From RGIG5612 sp045627365 (GTDB lineage Bacteria; Bacillota; Clostridia; Lachnospirales; Lachnospiraceae): DNA of 52,111 bases. The notes under the pieces were generated by a model that was not told where the DNA came from, ran no database searches, and saw only the letters and a program-made list of their open reading frames with translations. How positions within the stretch are numbered: position 1 is the first letter of the stretch; each line of letters opens with the position of its first letter. Shown piece by piece: positions 24,862 to 34,288 of this stretch. The position numbers and the translations under genes were made by a program. The stretch is from the NCBI GenBank assembly GCA_045627365.1, contig JAZQNN010000047.1, forward strand, positions 1 to 52,111, in the 5' to 3' direction.

Positions 24862-27451
24862 GACCAAAAAAGAATATCAGGACTGCTTACTGTTTTACAG
24901 ACTCGGCGATTTTTATGAGCTGTTTTTCGATGACGCGCTTGTGGGTTCGCGTGAACTTGAGATCACGCTGACAGGCAAGGACTGCGGCCTTGAAGAACGC
25001 GCTCCTATGTGCGGCATACCTTATCATGCCGTGGATATTTATATATCGAAGCTTGTTGCCAAGGGATACAAAGTTGCCATTGCTGAGCAGATGGAAGATC
25101 CGCGTTTTGCCAAAGGCATTGTTAAGCGTGAGGTCATCAAGGTCGTGACTCCGGGGACCAACACCAATAGCCTCGCGCTTGATGACGATAAGAACAACTA
25201 TCTGATGTGCATATATTATGCGACAGATTATTACGCAATTTCGCTTGTTGATATTACGACGGGCGAATTCTTAACGACCCAGACCGACTCGGCGGCTTCG
25301 CTGATGGATGAGATCAACAAATTCCCGATCGCCGAGATAATTGCCAACCATGCTTTTCAGATGGCACCGGTAGATTTCTCATACATCAAGGACAAACTCG
25401 GGATCATGTTTTATACGGTCGGAGATTCGTATTTCGAGCAGACCGCATGCATAGAACTGATCAAGAAGCATTTCGGCGTGATCGACCTTACAGGTCTCGG
25501 ACTTGCCGATTTTACGGGCTGTATTCCTGCGGTCGGCGCGATACTTAAGTATCTTTACGAGACTCAGAAGACCGGACTTTCATTCCTTAACAAACTCACA
25601 ACATATTCTTCGGATAAATTCATGGTCATCGATTCGGCAACAAGGCGCAATCTTGAGCTGACAGAGACCATGCGTGAGAAGAACAAAAAGGGAAGCCTTC
25701 TGTGGGTGATCGACAAGACCAAGACTGCGATGGGTGCAAGAAGGCTGAGATATTTCCTTGAGCAGCCGCTTGTCGATAAGTCAGAGATCAATGCCCGTCT
25801 GGATGCGATCGAAGAGATCAATAAGGAACTGATTGAGCGCGATGAACTGCGCGAGTATCTGAACCCGATATATGACCTCGAACGGCTCTTGGCAAGAATA
25901 TCTTATAAATCAGCCAACCCCAGGGATATGGTGGCTTTTGCAACCTCGCTTGAGATGCTGCCTGCGATCAGATATATCCTAGGCCGCTATAAATCCAAAG
26001 AATTGAAGAAGATCTGTGAAGAGCTCGACTGCCTGGAAGATCTTCACAAGCTTATTACCGATGCGATCGTTCCGGACCCTCCTATCGCGATCAAGGACGG
26101 CGGACTTATAAAGCCCGGCTATTCCGAGGTGATCGACAAATTAAGAAGCAGCAAGGTGGACGGCAAAACCTGGTTGGCGGATATAGAAGAACGCGAACGC
26201 GAAGCTACCGGGATCAAGACCCTGAAGATCCGCTACAACAAGGTATTCGGCTACTATATTGAGGTAACCAATTCGTTTAAGGACAAGGTGCCGGAAAGAT
26301 ATATCCGCAAGCAGACGCTTGTCAACGCTGAGCGCTATATTACAGAAGAACTTAAGGAACTTGAGGAAATGATACTTGGCGCTGAGGAAAAACTTTTCGC
26401 GCTCGAATATGATATTTTCAGCGAGATCAGAGAGCAGGTCGCATCCCAGGTGACAAGGATCCAGCAGACGGCAGCAGCCATCTCCAAGATCGATGCTTTC
26501 TGTTCACTTGCGTTCGTTGCCGAACAGAATCACTATGTAAGGCCTAACATCAACGGCAAAGGCATCATCAACATCAAAGACGGACGCCATCCTGTAGTTG
26601 AGAAGGTCATGGAAGAAGGTACCTTCATCCCGAACGATACATACTCTGACGGGCACGATAATCGTGTAAGCATCATTACAGGCCCTAATATGGCAGGCAA
26701 ATCGACTTATATGCGTCAGCTTGCACTTATCGTTTTGCTTGCGGCAATAGGCAGTTACGTTCCTGCTTCAGAGGCAGATATCTGCGTCTGCGACAGGATC
26801 TTCACAAGAGTCGGCGCGTCAGATGACCTTGCAAGCGGGCAGAGTACTTTTATGGTTGAGATGACGGAAGTTGCCAATATACTGCGCAACGCCACATCGC
26901 GCTCGCTTGTTATTCTGGATGAGATCGGCCGCGGAACGTCTACGTACGACGGACTCAGCATAGCCTGGGCAGTCGTTGAATATATTGCTGATAAGCGCAA
27001 ATGCGGCGCGAAGACATTTTTCTCGACGCACTACCACGAGCTTACCGAGCTTGAAGGCACGATCGACGGAGTAAAGAACTATTGCATAAGCGTTAAAGAG
27101 CAGGGCGAGGACATTATTTTCCTGCGCAAGATCATACGCGGAGGCGCTGACAAGAGCTACGGCATTCAGGTTGCACAGCTCGCAGGCGTACCGACTGAGA
27201 TAACAGTCCGCGCCAAGGAAATAGTTAAGCAGCTGACCGGCGCCGATATTATTCTGAAGAATGCGGAGCTCGTCCTTAAAGGCGAAAAAAATGCACCGTC
27301 AAAGACTAAAGAAACCGAAAACCAACAGTCATTTGAACTATATACGCAGACAAGTGAAGTTGAAGAGAGGCTGCGCGCCCTTGATGTAAATAAGCTCACG
27401 CCGCTTGATGCACTTAACATTCTTTACGAATTAAAGAATCTGACCGAATGA
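24827..27451 (+). CDS. mutS: DNA mismatch repair protein MutS
   Basis: This 874-residue protein recognises mismatches. Its N-terminal LSPMMSQYLETKKEY and FYRLGDFYELFFDDA (the Phe-x-Glu-type mismatch domain) are followed by core and clamp domains. The ATPase shows Walker A GPNMAGKSTYMRQ (near residue 625), GRGTSTYDG and FSTHYHELTELE. The start is TTG 24827: AAAGGA lies 10 nt before it and it keeps the conserved LSPMM residues; ATG 24842 would remove them. It starts inside miaB, so translation is coupled. Confidence 0.96.
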   Translation: MALSPMMSQYLETKKEYQDCLLFYRLGDFYELFFDDALVGSRELEITLTGKDCGLEERAPMCGIPYHAVDIYISKLVAKGYKVAIAEQMEDPRFAKGIVKREVIKVVTPGTNTNSLALDDDKNNYLMCIYYATDYYAISLVDITTGEFLTTQTDSAASLMDEINKFPIAEIIANHAFQMAPVDFSYIKDKLGIMFYTVGDSYFEQTACIELIKKHFGVIDLTGLGLADFTGCIPAVGAILKYLYETQKTGLSFLNKLTTYSSDKFMVIDSATRRNLELTETMREKNKKGSLLWVIDKTKTAMGARRLRYFLEQPLVDKSEINARLDAIEEINKELIERDELREYLNPIYDLERLLARISYKSANPRDMVAFATSLEMLPAIRYILGRYKSKELKKICEELDCLEDLHKLITDAIVPDPPIAIKDGGLIKPGYSEVIDKLRSSKVDGKTWLADIEEREREATGIKTLKIRYNKVFGYYIEVTNSFKDKVPERYIRKQTLVNAERYITEELKELEEMILGAEEKLFALEYDIFSEIREQVASQVTRIQQTAAAISKIDAFCSLAFVAEQNHYVRPNINGKGIINIKDGRHPVVEKVMEEGTFIPNDTYSDGHDNRVSIITGPNMAGKSTYMRQLALIVLLAAIGSYVPASEADICVCDRIFTRVGASDDLASGQSTFMVEMTEVANILRNATSRSLVILDEIGRGTSTYDGLSIAWAVVEYIADKRKCGAKTFFSTHYHELTELEGTIDGVKNYCISVKEQGEDIIFLRKIIRGGADKSYGIQVAQLAGVPTEITVRAKEIVKQLTGADIILKNAELVLKGEKNAPSKTKETENQQSFELYTQTSEVEERLRALDVNKLTPLDALNILYELKNLTE

Positions 27452-29253
27452 ACGAGATAAAGGTACTTGACAAGACAACTATAGACAAAATTGCGGCAGG
27501 AGAGGTCGTAGAACGCCCGGCAAGCGTCGTTAAGGAACTTCTTGAAAATTCCATCGACGCCGGCGCCTGCGCCGTTTCTGTCGAGATCAGAGACGGCGGA
27601 GTAAATCTGATCAGGGTTACGGATAACGGCTCGGGAATACCGAAAGAGCAGGTGAAGACCGCTTTCTTAAGGCATGCGACGAGCAAAATAACCGGAGCCG
27701 AGGACCTTTCATTTGTGAAAAGTCTTGGGTTCAGAGGTGAGGCGCTTTCAAGCATCGCTGCTGTTGCAGACGTTGAACTGTGCACCAAGACTAAGGACGC
27801 GCTCACAGGAACGATCTACAGGGCGGCAGCTGCAGGCGAAGGAACGATGCAGGACGCCGGACTTCCGGACGGGACCACGATAATCGTAAGGAATCTCTTT
27901 GCAAACGTCCCTGCAAGACGAAAGTTCCTTGCTACAACTGCGACAGAAGCGGGCGCGGTACTTGACGTTGTCCAGAAAATAGCGCTTTCTCATCCCGCTA
28001 TCTCTGTCAAATTCACCAGCAACGGCTCACTGAAATTCAACACCTCCGGCAACGGCTCCATCAAGGACGCAGTTTACGCCGTTTTCGGACGTGACATCGC
28101 GATCCATACAAGAAGTATTGATGCAAATGACGGCTTGATTGCCGTTAACGGAATAATAGGTGACCCTGAAATTGCACGTGGCAACAGGGCTTTTGAGATT
28201 TACTTCATCAACGGCCGATTCGTCAAAAGTAAGGTCGTCGCAAGTGCGATCGAGGCTGCCTATAAAGGCTATCAGATGAAAGGCTCTTTCCCGTTCACTG
28301 CATTCAATATATCAATCGAACCGGAGTATGTTGATGTGAATGTCCATCCGGCCAAGATGGAGGTCCGCTTCTTTGATGACGAACAGATTTATAACAGCAT
28401 ATATCGCATTATTTCAGACGCGTTAAGAGTCAAGGAAACCATCCCTGAGTTCACCGTAAATGCCCCACGCGAGGCCGAAATCGCCCCTGAAAAGCCTTTT
28501 ACAGCAGTTGCCGAAGAATCTAAAGAAGAACGTTACGAAGCGCCTGCATTCAAGATTCCGGAGCCCTTTGAGAAAGAAAGAATTGCCGAAGCTGCGGCCG
28601 ATCTTGTAGTTGCGGAAGAGTGCACATATGAGCAGCAGAGCATATTTAACGAAAAGTTCATCTCTGAGCAGGCGCGTCTTAAGCATCGCCTTATCGGAGA
28701 AGTTTTCGATACTTACTGGCTTATCGAATTTGACGAGAAGCTTTATATAATCGATCAGCACGCGGCTCATGAGAAGGTCAAATACGAGCAGTTACTGGCC
28801 AAGGTGAAAAACAATGCCGTAACTTCTCAGTATATTAAGCCCGGCATCGTTATTACGCTTTCAGGACCTTCTGAGGCGGTACTTGCCGATTATCATGCGG
28901 CTTTTGAGCATCTGGGATTCCAGATCGAGCATTTCGGAGGCAGTGAATATATCATCAGCGCGGTTCCAAATGACCTTTACGGACTTGACAGTGCGGAGCT
29001 TTTCATAACTTTCCTTGATGAGCTTACCGAATATCCTAAGACTGCTTCACCCAAAGTCTTAGAAGATCGTCTGGCAAGCGCGGCATGCAAGGCTGCCGTA
29101 AAGGGCGGCAACAGGATCTCATACGCGGAGGCCGATGAGCTGATCACTGAGCTCCTTGCTCTTGAGAATCCGTATAACTGCCCGCATGGACGTCCGACCA
29201 TCATTACCATGTCAAAACAGGAACTTGAGCGCAAGTTCAAACGAATAATATGA
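27448..29253 (+). CDS. mutL: DNA mismatch repair protein MutL (endonuclease type)
   Basis: This 601-residue protein has a GHKL ATPase N-terminus (KIAAGEVVERPASVVKELLENS, DNGSGI, GFRGEALSSIAAV), a variable linker (residues about 330-415) and a C-terminal domain. The endonuclease motif DQHAAHEKVKYE near residue 437 marks it as a nicking MutL for an organism without MutH. It overlaps mutS by 4 bases and miaA by 4 bases. Confidence 0.96.
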   Translation: MNEIKVLDKTTIDKIAAGEVVERPASVVKELLENSIDAGACAVSVEIRDGGVNLIRVTDNGSGIPKEQVKTAFLRHATSKITGAEDLSFVKSLGFRGEALSSIAAVADVELCTKTKDALTGTIYRAAAAGEGTMQDAGLPDGTTIIVRNLFANVPARRKFLATTATEAGAVLDVVQKIALSHPAISVKFTSNGSLKFNTSGNGSIKDAVYAVFGRDIAIHTRSIDANDGLIAVNGIIGDPEIARGNRAFEIYFINGRFVKSKVVASAIEAAYKGYQMKGSFPFTAFNISIEPEYVDVNVHPAKMEVRFFDDEQIYNSIYRIISDALRVKETIPEFTVNAPREAEIAPEKPFTAVAEESKEERYEAPAFKIPEPFEKERIAEAAADLVVAEECTYEQQSIFNEKFISEQARLKHRLIGEVFDTYWLIEFDEKLYIIDQHAAHEKVKYEQLLAKVKNNAVTSQYIKPGIVITLSGPSEAVLADYHAAFEHLGFQIEHFGGSEYIISAVPNDLYGLDSAELFITFLDELTEYPKTASPKVLEDRLASAACKAAVKGGNRISYAEADELITELLALENPYNCPHGRPTIITMSKQELERKFKRII

Positions 29254-30221
29254 CAATATCAGAAAAACCCTTGATAATAATCGCAGGTGCGACAGGCGTC
29301 GGAAAGACCGGCCTGTCTGTTGAGCTTGCCAAAAGAATCGGCGGCGACATAATCAGCGCTGATTCGATGCAGGTTTATAAGGGATTTGATATAGGAACGG
29401 CCAAGATCACCGAAAGCGAGATGCAGGGCGTTAAGCATTATCTGATCGATGTGCTGGAGGCAGACGATGAATTCAGCGTATACATTTTCCAGCAGATGGC
29501 CAAGGAGGCACTTGAAAAGATATATTCCGCAGGGCATATTCCGATCCTTGTCGGCGGCACCGGATTCTACATTCAATCCGTCCTTTATGATATCGAGTTC
29601 GGCGAAGACGAAGAGGACCCCGAGTTTAGAAGGGAGCTGGAGGCATTTGCGCAAATGGAAGGTAATGAGGCGCTTCACAGGAAGCTTGAAGAAATAGACC
29701 CTGAGGCAGCCGCAAGGATCCATCCCAATGACACGAAGCGTGTTGCCAGAGCCATTGTTTTCGCCAGGGAAAACGGGACTCTGATCTCGGAGCACAACAA
29801 GAGTGAACGTGAGAAGGAATCGCCATACAACTACGCTTATTTCGTCCTTAACCGCGACAGGAAGCTGATATATGAGCGTATAAATAAGCGAGTCGATAAA
29901 ATGGTCGAAAACGGCCTCGTAGACGAGGTCAAGGGCCTTCTTGAACAGGGAATATCAGAAAAATCTCTTGCAATGCAGGGCCTTGGCTACAAAGAAATCG
30001 TTGAGTACCTGAATGGCAGTAAGACATTGGAAAAACAGATCGAGCAGCTGAAGCTGGCGACCAGGCATTTTGCCAAGAGGCAGATCACCTGGGCAAAAAG
30101 AGAAAAAGAAGCGATCTGGGTCAACTACGAGGACTATGAAAGTCAGGATGCGATGCTTGAGTATATCGAGGATGTGCTTGCGGCGAAGAACATAATTACG
30201 AAAGGGGAAAAAGATGTTTAA
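29250..30221 (+). CDS. miaA: tRNA dimethylallyltransferase MiaA
   Basis: This 323-residue enzyme adds the isopentenyl group to A37 of tRNAs reading U-initial codons. It has the P-loop AGATGVGKTGLS, SADSMQVYKGFDIGTAK, the VGGTGFYIQSVL motif and the LGYKEIVEYL region. MiaB, acting next on the same base, is encoded upstream in the operon. The ynbB homologue follows with an 8-base overlap, without the hfq gene seen there in many Firmicutes. Confidence 0.96.
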   Translation: MTISEKPLIIIAGATGVGKTGLSVELAKRIGGDIISADSMQVYKGFDIGTAKITESEMQGVKHYLIDVLEADDEFSVYIFQQMAKEALEKIYSAGHIPILVGGTGFYIQSVLYDIEFGEDEEDPEFRRELEAFAQMEGNEALHRKLEEIDPEAAARIHPNDTKRVARAIVFARENGTLISEHNKSEREKESPYNYAYFVLNRDRKLIYERINKRVDKMVENGLVDEVKGLLEQGISEKSLAMQGLGYKEIVEYLNGSKTLEKQIEQLKLATRHFAKRQITWAKREKEAIWVNYEDYESQDAMLEYIEDVLAAKNIITKGEKDV

Positions 30222-31464
30222 ATACCCTGAATTTTCAGATAAATTACTTGAACTGGCCGGGAAGACGGAAGAAGGTCTTGCCGGGTCTTTTGCACGCATC
30301 GACAGGATAAGTGAGGCAAATCAGTACAAAGTCCTTAAGGCTTTTCAGAAAAACAGAGTCGCTGAGGCACACTTCAATTCATCATCGGGCTACGGTTATT
30401 CGGAAATCGGACGCGATAACCTTGAAAAGGTATATGCGGACATTTTCCACACAGAGGATGCTCTGGTAAGACCTCAGATAACCTGCGGAACTCATGCGAT
30501 CTATCTGGCTCTTTCGGCCAATCTGCTTCCGGGCGATGAGCTCATATATATATCAGGTGCTCCATATGACAGCCTCGAGACATCCGTAGGCATCAAGGAA
30601 GCCCCGGCTTCTCTTGCTGAATACGGAGTTTCGTTCAACTATGTCGAGCTGATCGATGATACGAAATTCGACAAAGAAGGAATCAAAAAAGCAATAAATG
30701 ACAAGACTAAGATCGTTGCCATACAAAGATCAAAAGGCTACAGAACAAGGCATACTTTTTCTGCTGCTGAAATAGGCGAGATTACTGCTTTTGTGAAGGA
30801 AATAAAGTCTGACGTGATCGTCTTCGTCGATAATTGTTACGGCGAATTCGTCGATGAGGATGAGCCGACCGATTACGGCGTTGACCTGTGCGTTGGTTCG
30901 CTCATTAAGAATCCGGGCGGCGGACTTGCTCCGTGCGGCGGATATGTTGTCGGAAAGCATGAGCTTGTTGAACGCTGTGCGTTCCGACTGACAGCTCCGG
31001 GTCTCGGAAGAGAAGTCGGTATATCCTTAGGGTCGCTCAAATCATTCTACCAGGGCCTTTCTCTTGCACCGAAAGTTGTATCACAGGCGCTTAAAACGGC
31101 TTATTTTCTTGCTGCTTTATACGAGAATTTCGGTTACAGGACAGTCCCGACATCGGGTGAAGATCATCACTGCATAGTCGAGGCGATCATCATGAACGAT
31201 CCTGAAAAGCTCAAGGCTTTTTGCGGAGCTATCCAGGGAGCATCCTATGTTGACAGCTTTGTGCGTCCGGAGGACTGGGATATGCCGGGATATTCGGACA
31301 AAGTAATAATGGCAAGCGGAGCATTTGTTTCGGGCTCATCCATCGAACTGTCTGCAGACGGTCCGATGCGCCCTCCTTATGTTGCGTATTTCCAGGGCGG
31401 ACTCACCTATGAGCAGGGCAAATACGCCGTCCTCAGCGCAGCAGCAGCCACGGAAGCTATATAG
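30214..31464 (+). CDS. ynbB: Methionine gamma-lyase-family PLP protein (YnbB/aluminium resistance family)
   Basis: This 416-residue PLP-dependent protein belongs to the Met_gamma_lyase (Pfam06838) family. It shows GYGYSEIGRDNLEKVYA, the PLP-side HAIYLALSANLLPGD, the Asp-containing VFVDNCYGEF, and SLIKNPGGGLAPCGGY with the likely PLP lysine near residue 230. The family follows miaA (and hfq) in Bacillus and Clostridium; its substrate is not established. It ends the operon; no clear hairpin terminator follows. Confidence 0.9.
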   Translation: MFKYPEFSDKLLELAGKTEEGLAGSFARIDRISEANQYKVLKAFQKNRVAEAHFNSSSGYGYSEIGRDNLEKVYADIFHTEDALVRPQITCGTHAIYLALSANLLPGDELIYISGAPYDSLETSVGIKEAPASLAEYGVSFNYVELIDDTKFDKEGIKKAINDKTKIVAIQRSKGYRTRHTFSAAEIGEITAFVKEIKSDVIVFVDNCYGEFVDEDEPTDYGVDLCVGSLIKNPGGGLAPCGGYVVGKHELVERCAFRLTAPGLGREVGISLGSLKSFYQGLSLAPKVVSQALKTAYFLAALYENFGYRTVPTSGEDHHCIVEAIIMNDPEKLKAFCGAIQGASYVDSFVRPEDWDMPGYSDKVIMASGAFVSGSSIELSADGPMRPPYVAYFQGGLTYEQGKYAVLSAAAATEAI

Positions 31465-31507
31465 ATTTCATAAATATTTAATAATTATTTCACTTCTTTT
31501 TAGGGGG

Positions 31508-31536
31508 TTGTTATGCTAAAATTATTTAGATAACAT
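31508..31536 (+). promoter_or_regulatory. Promoter of radC and the mre cluster
   Basis: TTGTTA (31508-31513), a 17-bp spacer and TAACAT (31531-31536) form one promoter. An overlapping extended -10 TGC-TAAAAT (31514-31522) is an alternative. Either gives a leader containing the hairpin at 31547-31566. Confidence 0.6.
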
Positions 31537-31546
31537 TTCGGATGGC

Positions 31547-31566
31547 CTCCTTCGCATAAGAAGGAG
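31547..31566 (+). promoter_or_regulatory. Hairpin that masks the radC ribosome binding site
   Basis: CTCCTTC (31547-31553) pairs perfectly with GAAGGAG (31560-31566) around a 6-nt loop. The right arm is the Shine-Dalgarno of radC, 4 nt before its ATG. The structure would limit translation unless melted by ribosomes, a ligand or heat. Confidence 0.65.
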
Positions 31567-31570
31567 TGAA

Positions 31571-32275
31571 ATGGGCAGCAATAACACGATCAAACACCTT
31601 CCGGCGGACCTGAGGCCGGACGAAAAATTCATCAGGTATGGGCAGGAAGCTTTATCGGACGCGGAGCTATTGGCAATTATTCTGCGTACCGGCACAAAGG
31701 ATGAGCATTCGATAGCTCTGGCGCAGAAGATACTCACAGACCCTGCGAAGACCGAGATCGATATCTTAAGGATCTGTTCGCTGGATTACAGAGAGCTTCT
31801 TGCGATCAAAGGCGTTGGGAAAGTCAAGGCGCTTGAGATCAAGGCAATTGCGGAACTTTCGCGAAGGATCGCCAGATCATCAGCCAAAAGAAGTCTCTGC
31901 GTTAACAGCCCGGCGACGGTCGCCGAGTATTTTATGGAGCAGATGCGGCACTTAAGGACTGAAGTGGTCTTTATGCTGTCTTTGTCCACAGCCTGCGAGA
32001 TCCTTGAAGAAACATTGATCTCCAAAGGCGGAATCAATATGGCACTTTTGCCGCCGAGGGAAATATTTTTGAATGCCCTCAGATGCAACGCGGCCAACAT
32101 AGTTCTGGTCCACAATCATCCAAGCGGTGAGCCTAGGCCAAGCCGAAGCGACATCGAAAGCACAAAGGCCGTAAGTCAGCTGGGCGTGCTGCTCGGTATC
32201 AGACTTCTGGATCATGTCATTATCGGCGACCGCACTTATTACAGCATGAAGGAAGAAGGAATCATTAATGAGTGA
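31571..32275 (+). CDS. radC: RadC family JAB-domain protein
   Basis: This 234-residue protein has an N-terminal helix-hairpin-helix region (LLAIKGVGKVKALEIKA, residues about 76-92) and a JAB/MPN metalloprotease-like domain with HNHPSGEPRPSRSD near residue 178, all metal ligands present. Despite its old name, a direct repair role is unproven. It commonly precedes mreB, as here; the start of mreB overlaps its end by 8 bases. Confidence 0.94.
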   Translation: MGSNNTIKHLPADLRPDEKFIRYGQEALSDAELLAIILRTGTKDEHSIALAQKILTDPAKTEIDILRICSLDYRELLAIKGVGKVKALEIKAIAELSRRIARSSAKRSLCVNSPATVAEYFMEQMRHLRTEVVFMLSLSTACEILEETLISKGGINMALLPPREIFLNALRCNAANIVLVHNHPSGEPRPSRSDIESTKAVSQLGVLLGIRLLDHVIIGDRTYYSMKEEGIINE

Positions 32276-33290
32276 TGCTAAATACGGCTTGAATATAGGT
32301 ACTGCCAATGTCAGCCTGACATCTCTTGCGACCGGCGAGATCCTCACCGAGAAGAATGTCATTGCAATTCGCGACCGCAAGGAGATCATCGGTTACGGCG
32401 ATGACGCGTATGAGATGTTTGAGAAAGCACCGGAGAATGTTGACGTTGTATTTCCGGTCGTTGACGGAGTTATCTCTGATATAGACAAGATGCAGCTTAT
32501 CTTAGAATTCCTGTACAGAAAGCTTAATTACGGAAAATTCATCAAGAACTCGGAATTCCTTATTGCTGTTCCGACCGACACCACGGAAGTCGAAAAAAGG
32601 GCATTTCACGAGCTTGTAGCCAATTCCAAGATCAAGCCGCGCTCAATATCGCTCGTTGAGAAAAGCGTAGCCGATTCGATCTGCTGCGGCATCGATCACA
32701 GAAGCCCGGCAGGCAATATCGTTGTTAACATCGGCGCAGCCACAACTGATATTTCTGTTTTATCGCTAGGCGGAATAGTTCTGTGCAGGACCATCAAGCT
32801 TGCCGGCAACAAGATAAATGAGAACATAATCAATGCCGTTAGAGTTACGCAGGGACGCCTGATCGGAATGAAGAGCGCGGAAGCTTTGAAATTTGCGCTT
32901 ACCGACCTTTCTGACAGACCTCAGCTTACACAGATGCAGCTTTTCGGCCGCGTAATATCTACCGGCCTTCCGGTAAGGACCACGGTTGCCTCAGACCTTG
33001 TCAATAAATCGGTCATTGCCGTTTTGCTTCCTCTCATCGATGAGATCAAGCGTACGCTGGAGCGGACACCTCCGGAGCTTGCAGCCGATATTGTTGAACA
33101 GGGTGTTTTCCTGACAGGCGGAAGTGCCAACCTGACAAATATTGACAGACTGTTTTCACGGGAGCTCGGCCTGAAGATCAATCTCGAGCCGGATCCGCTT
33201 AACAGCACGATAAGAGGAGTCGGCAAGATCGCCGGAAGCGCTAAATACAACAGCGTAAGATACTTCCCTGAAGAGAAGGTATACAATTGA
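32268..33290 (+). CDS. mreB: MreB-family actin homologue with altered nucleotide site
   Basis: This 340-residue protein is MreB by length, by synteny (radC-mreB-mreC-mreD-mrdA-rodA) and by sequence: AVPTDTTEVEKRA with the likely catalytic Glu, LSLGGIVLCRTIKLAGNKIN, and LTGGSANLTNIDRL. MreB filaments normally guide lateral wall synthesis. Two key positions differ: the phosphate-1 loop reads LNIGTAN where MreB has IDLGTAN (Asn9 for Asp), and the phosphate-2 loop reads VNIGAATTD where MreB has DIGGGTTE (Asn154 for Asp). Both Asp residues normally coordinate the magnesium of ATP, so hydrolysis may be weak or absent. It is coupled to mreC through a TTGA overlap. Confidence 0.9.
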   Translation: MSDAKYGLNIGTANVSLTSLATGEILTEKNVIAIRDRKEIIGYGDDAYEMFEKAPENVDVVFPVVDGVISDIDKMQLILEFLYRKLNYGKFIKNSEFLIAVPTDTTEVEKRAFHELVANSKIKPRSISLVEKSVADSICCGIDHRSPAGNIVVNIGAATTDISVLSLGGIVLCRTIKLAGNKINENIINAVRVTQGRLIGMKSAEALKFALTDLSDRPQLTQMQLFGRVISTGLPVRTTVASDLVNKSVIAVLLPLIDEIKRTLERTPPELAADIVEQGVFLTGGSANLTNIDRLFSRELGLKINLEPDPLNSTIRGVGKIAGSAKYNSVRYFPEEKVYN

Positions 33291-34288
33291 CAGACGAACG
33301 AGATTTCGAAGTAACTGAAGAAGAGCCTAAGATCAAGCTTAAGGATTCTACCGTTCCGCCGACAACGCTTGAAAAAGCCGGAAGCGCGGTAAAGAACGTA
33401 TTGAGCCTTTTTAAGAAGCGCGGACCTTCACAGAAAGAGCCCATCAAGATCAACCCCAAGGTCATTCTTGCCGTATTGGGTGTTTTGTGTGCGGTCCTTT
33501 TTGTGCTGACATATCTGGATGCCAAATTCGCATCGCCGATAAGAAAGATCGCTTCCCAGGTCGTTGTTCCCGCGCAGAACGGCGTTAATAATGTCGGTCT
33601 TTGGATCAGCAATCAGATCGATGTTTTCAAGTCTAAGGAGAAGCTTATCGAAGAGAATGAATCTCTTAAGAAAAAGCTTGATTCACTGACGGCTGAAAAC
33701 ACGCAGCTGATGCAAAAAGAGAATGAACTTGACCGCTTAAGAAGCCTTCTGGACCTTAAGACGGTTTATTCTGCGTATGACACGATCGCTGCGCAGGTCA
33801 TCGCCAAGGATTCTACAAAATGGTTTTCCAATTTCACCATCAATAAAGGAACGAATGACGGCGTTGCCAAGGATATGAATGTTGTCGCAGACGGAGGACT
33901 TGTCGGATATATTTCCGAGGCGGGCCCGAATTATTCCGTTATCAGAACGATAATCGATAATAATTCCAACGCAAGCGCAATGTTTGAGAAGTCATCGGAG
34001 CTTTGCATCGTTACCGGTAATCTGACATTGATGGAGGATAACCTGATCGAATTCTCGAATGTCAGCTTCCTTGTTGAGATAGATATCAACGACGCGGTAA
34101 TTACCTCGGACGTTAGTTCCAAATACCTTCCGGGCCTTTTGATCGGTTATGTTGCGGAGTGCCACCTGGACGATAATGACCTTACCCAGTCCGGCTACGT
34201 ATCGCCGGTAGTTGATTTTTCAAATCTTCATGAGGTCCTGATAATAACCAACGTTAAAGAAATCACGGATGAGGAGCCAACCGATTAA
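33287..34288 (+). CDS. mreC: Rod shape-determining protein MreC
   Basis: This 333-residue protein has a cytosolic N-terminus of about 58 residues, longer than in most MreC. One membrane helix (residues about 59-80) is followed by a coiled coil (residues about 115-150, heptads rich in Glu, Leu and Lys). The periplasmic-type beta domain carries NKGTNDGVAKDMNVVADGGLVGYI. It links MreB to MreD and PBP2. The start is TTG 33287 overlapping the mreB stop; no ATG fits better. Confidence 0.92.
   Translation: MTDERDFEVTEEEPKIKLKDSTVPPTTLEKAGSAVKNVLSLFKKRGPSQKEPIKINPKVILAVLGVLCAVLFVLTYLDAKFASPIRKIASQVVVPAQNGVNNVGLWISNQIDVFKSKEKLIEENESLKKKLDSLTAENTQLMQKENELDRLRSLLDLKTVYSAYDTIAAQVIAKDSTKWFSNFTINKGTNDGVAKDMNVVADGGLVGYISEAGPNYSVIRTIIDNNSNASAMFEKSSELCIVTGNLTLMEDNLIEFSNVSFLVEIDINDAVITSDVSSKYLPGLLIGYVAECHLDDNDLTQSGYVSPVVDFSNLHEVLIITNVKEITDEEPTD

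Noticed and set aside
27166..27420. Open frames antisense to mutS, mutL, recA and others
   Set aside because: They mirror the codon pattern of the sense genes and lack ribosome binding sites or family similarity.
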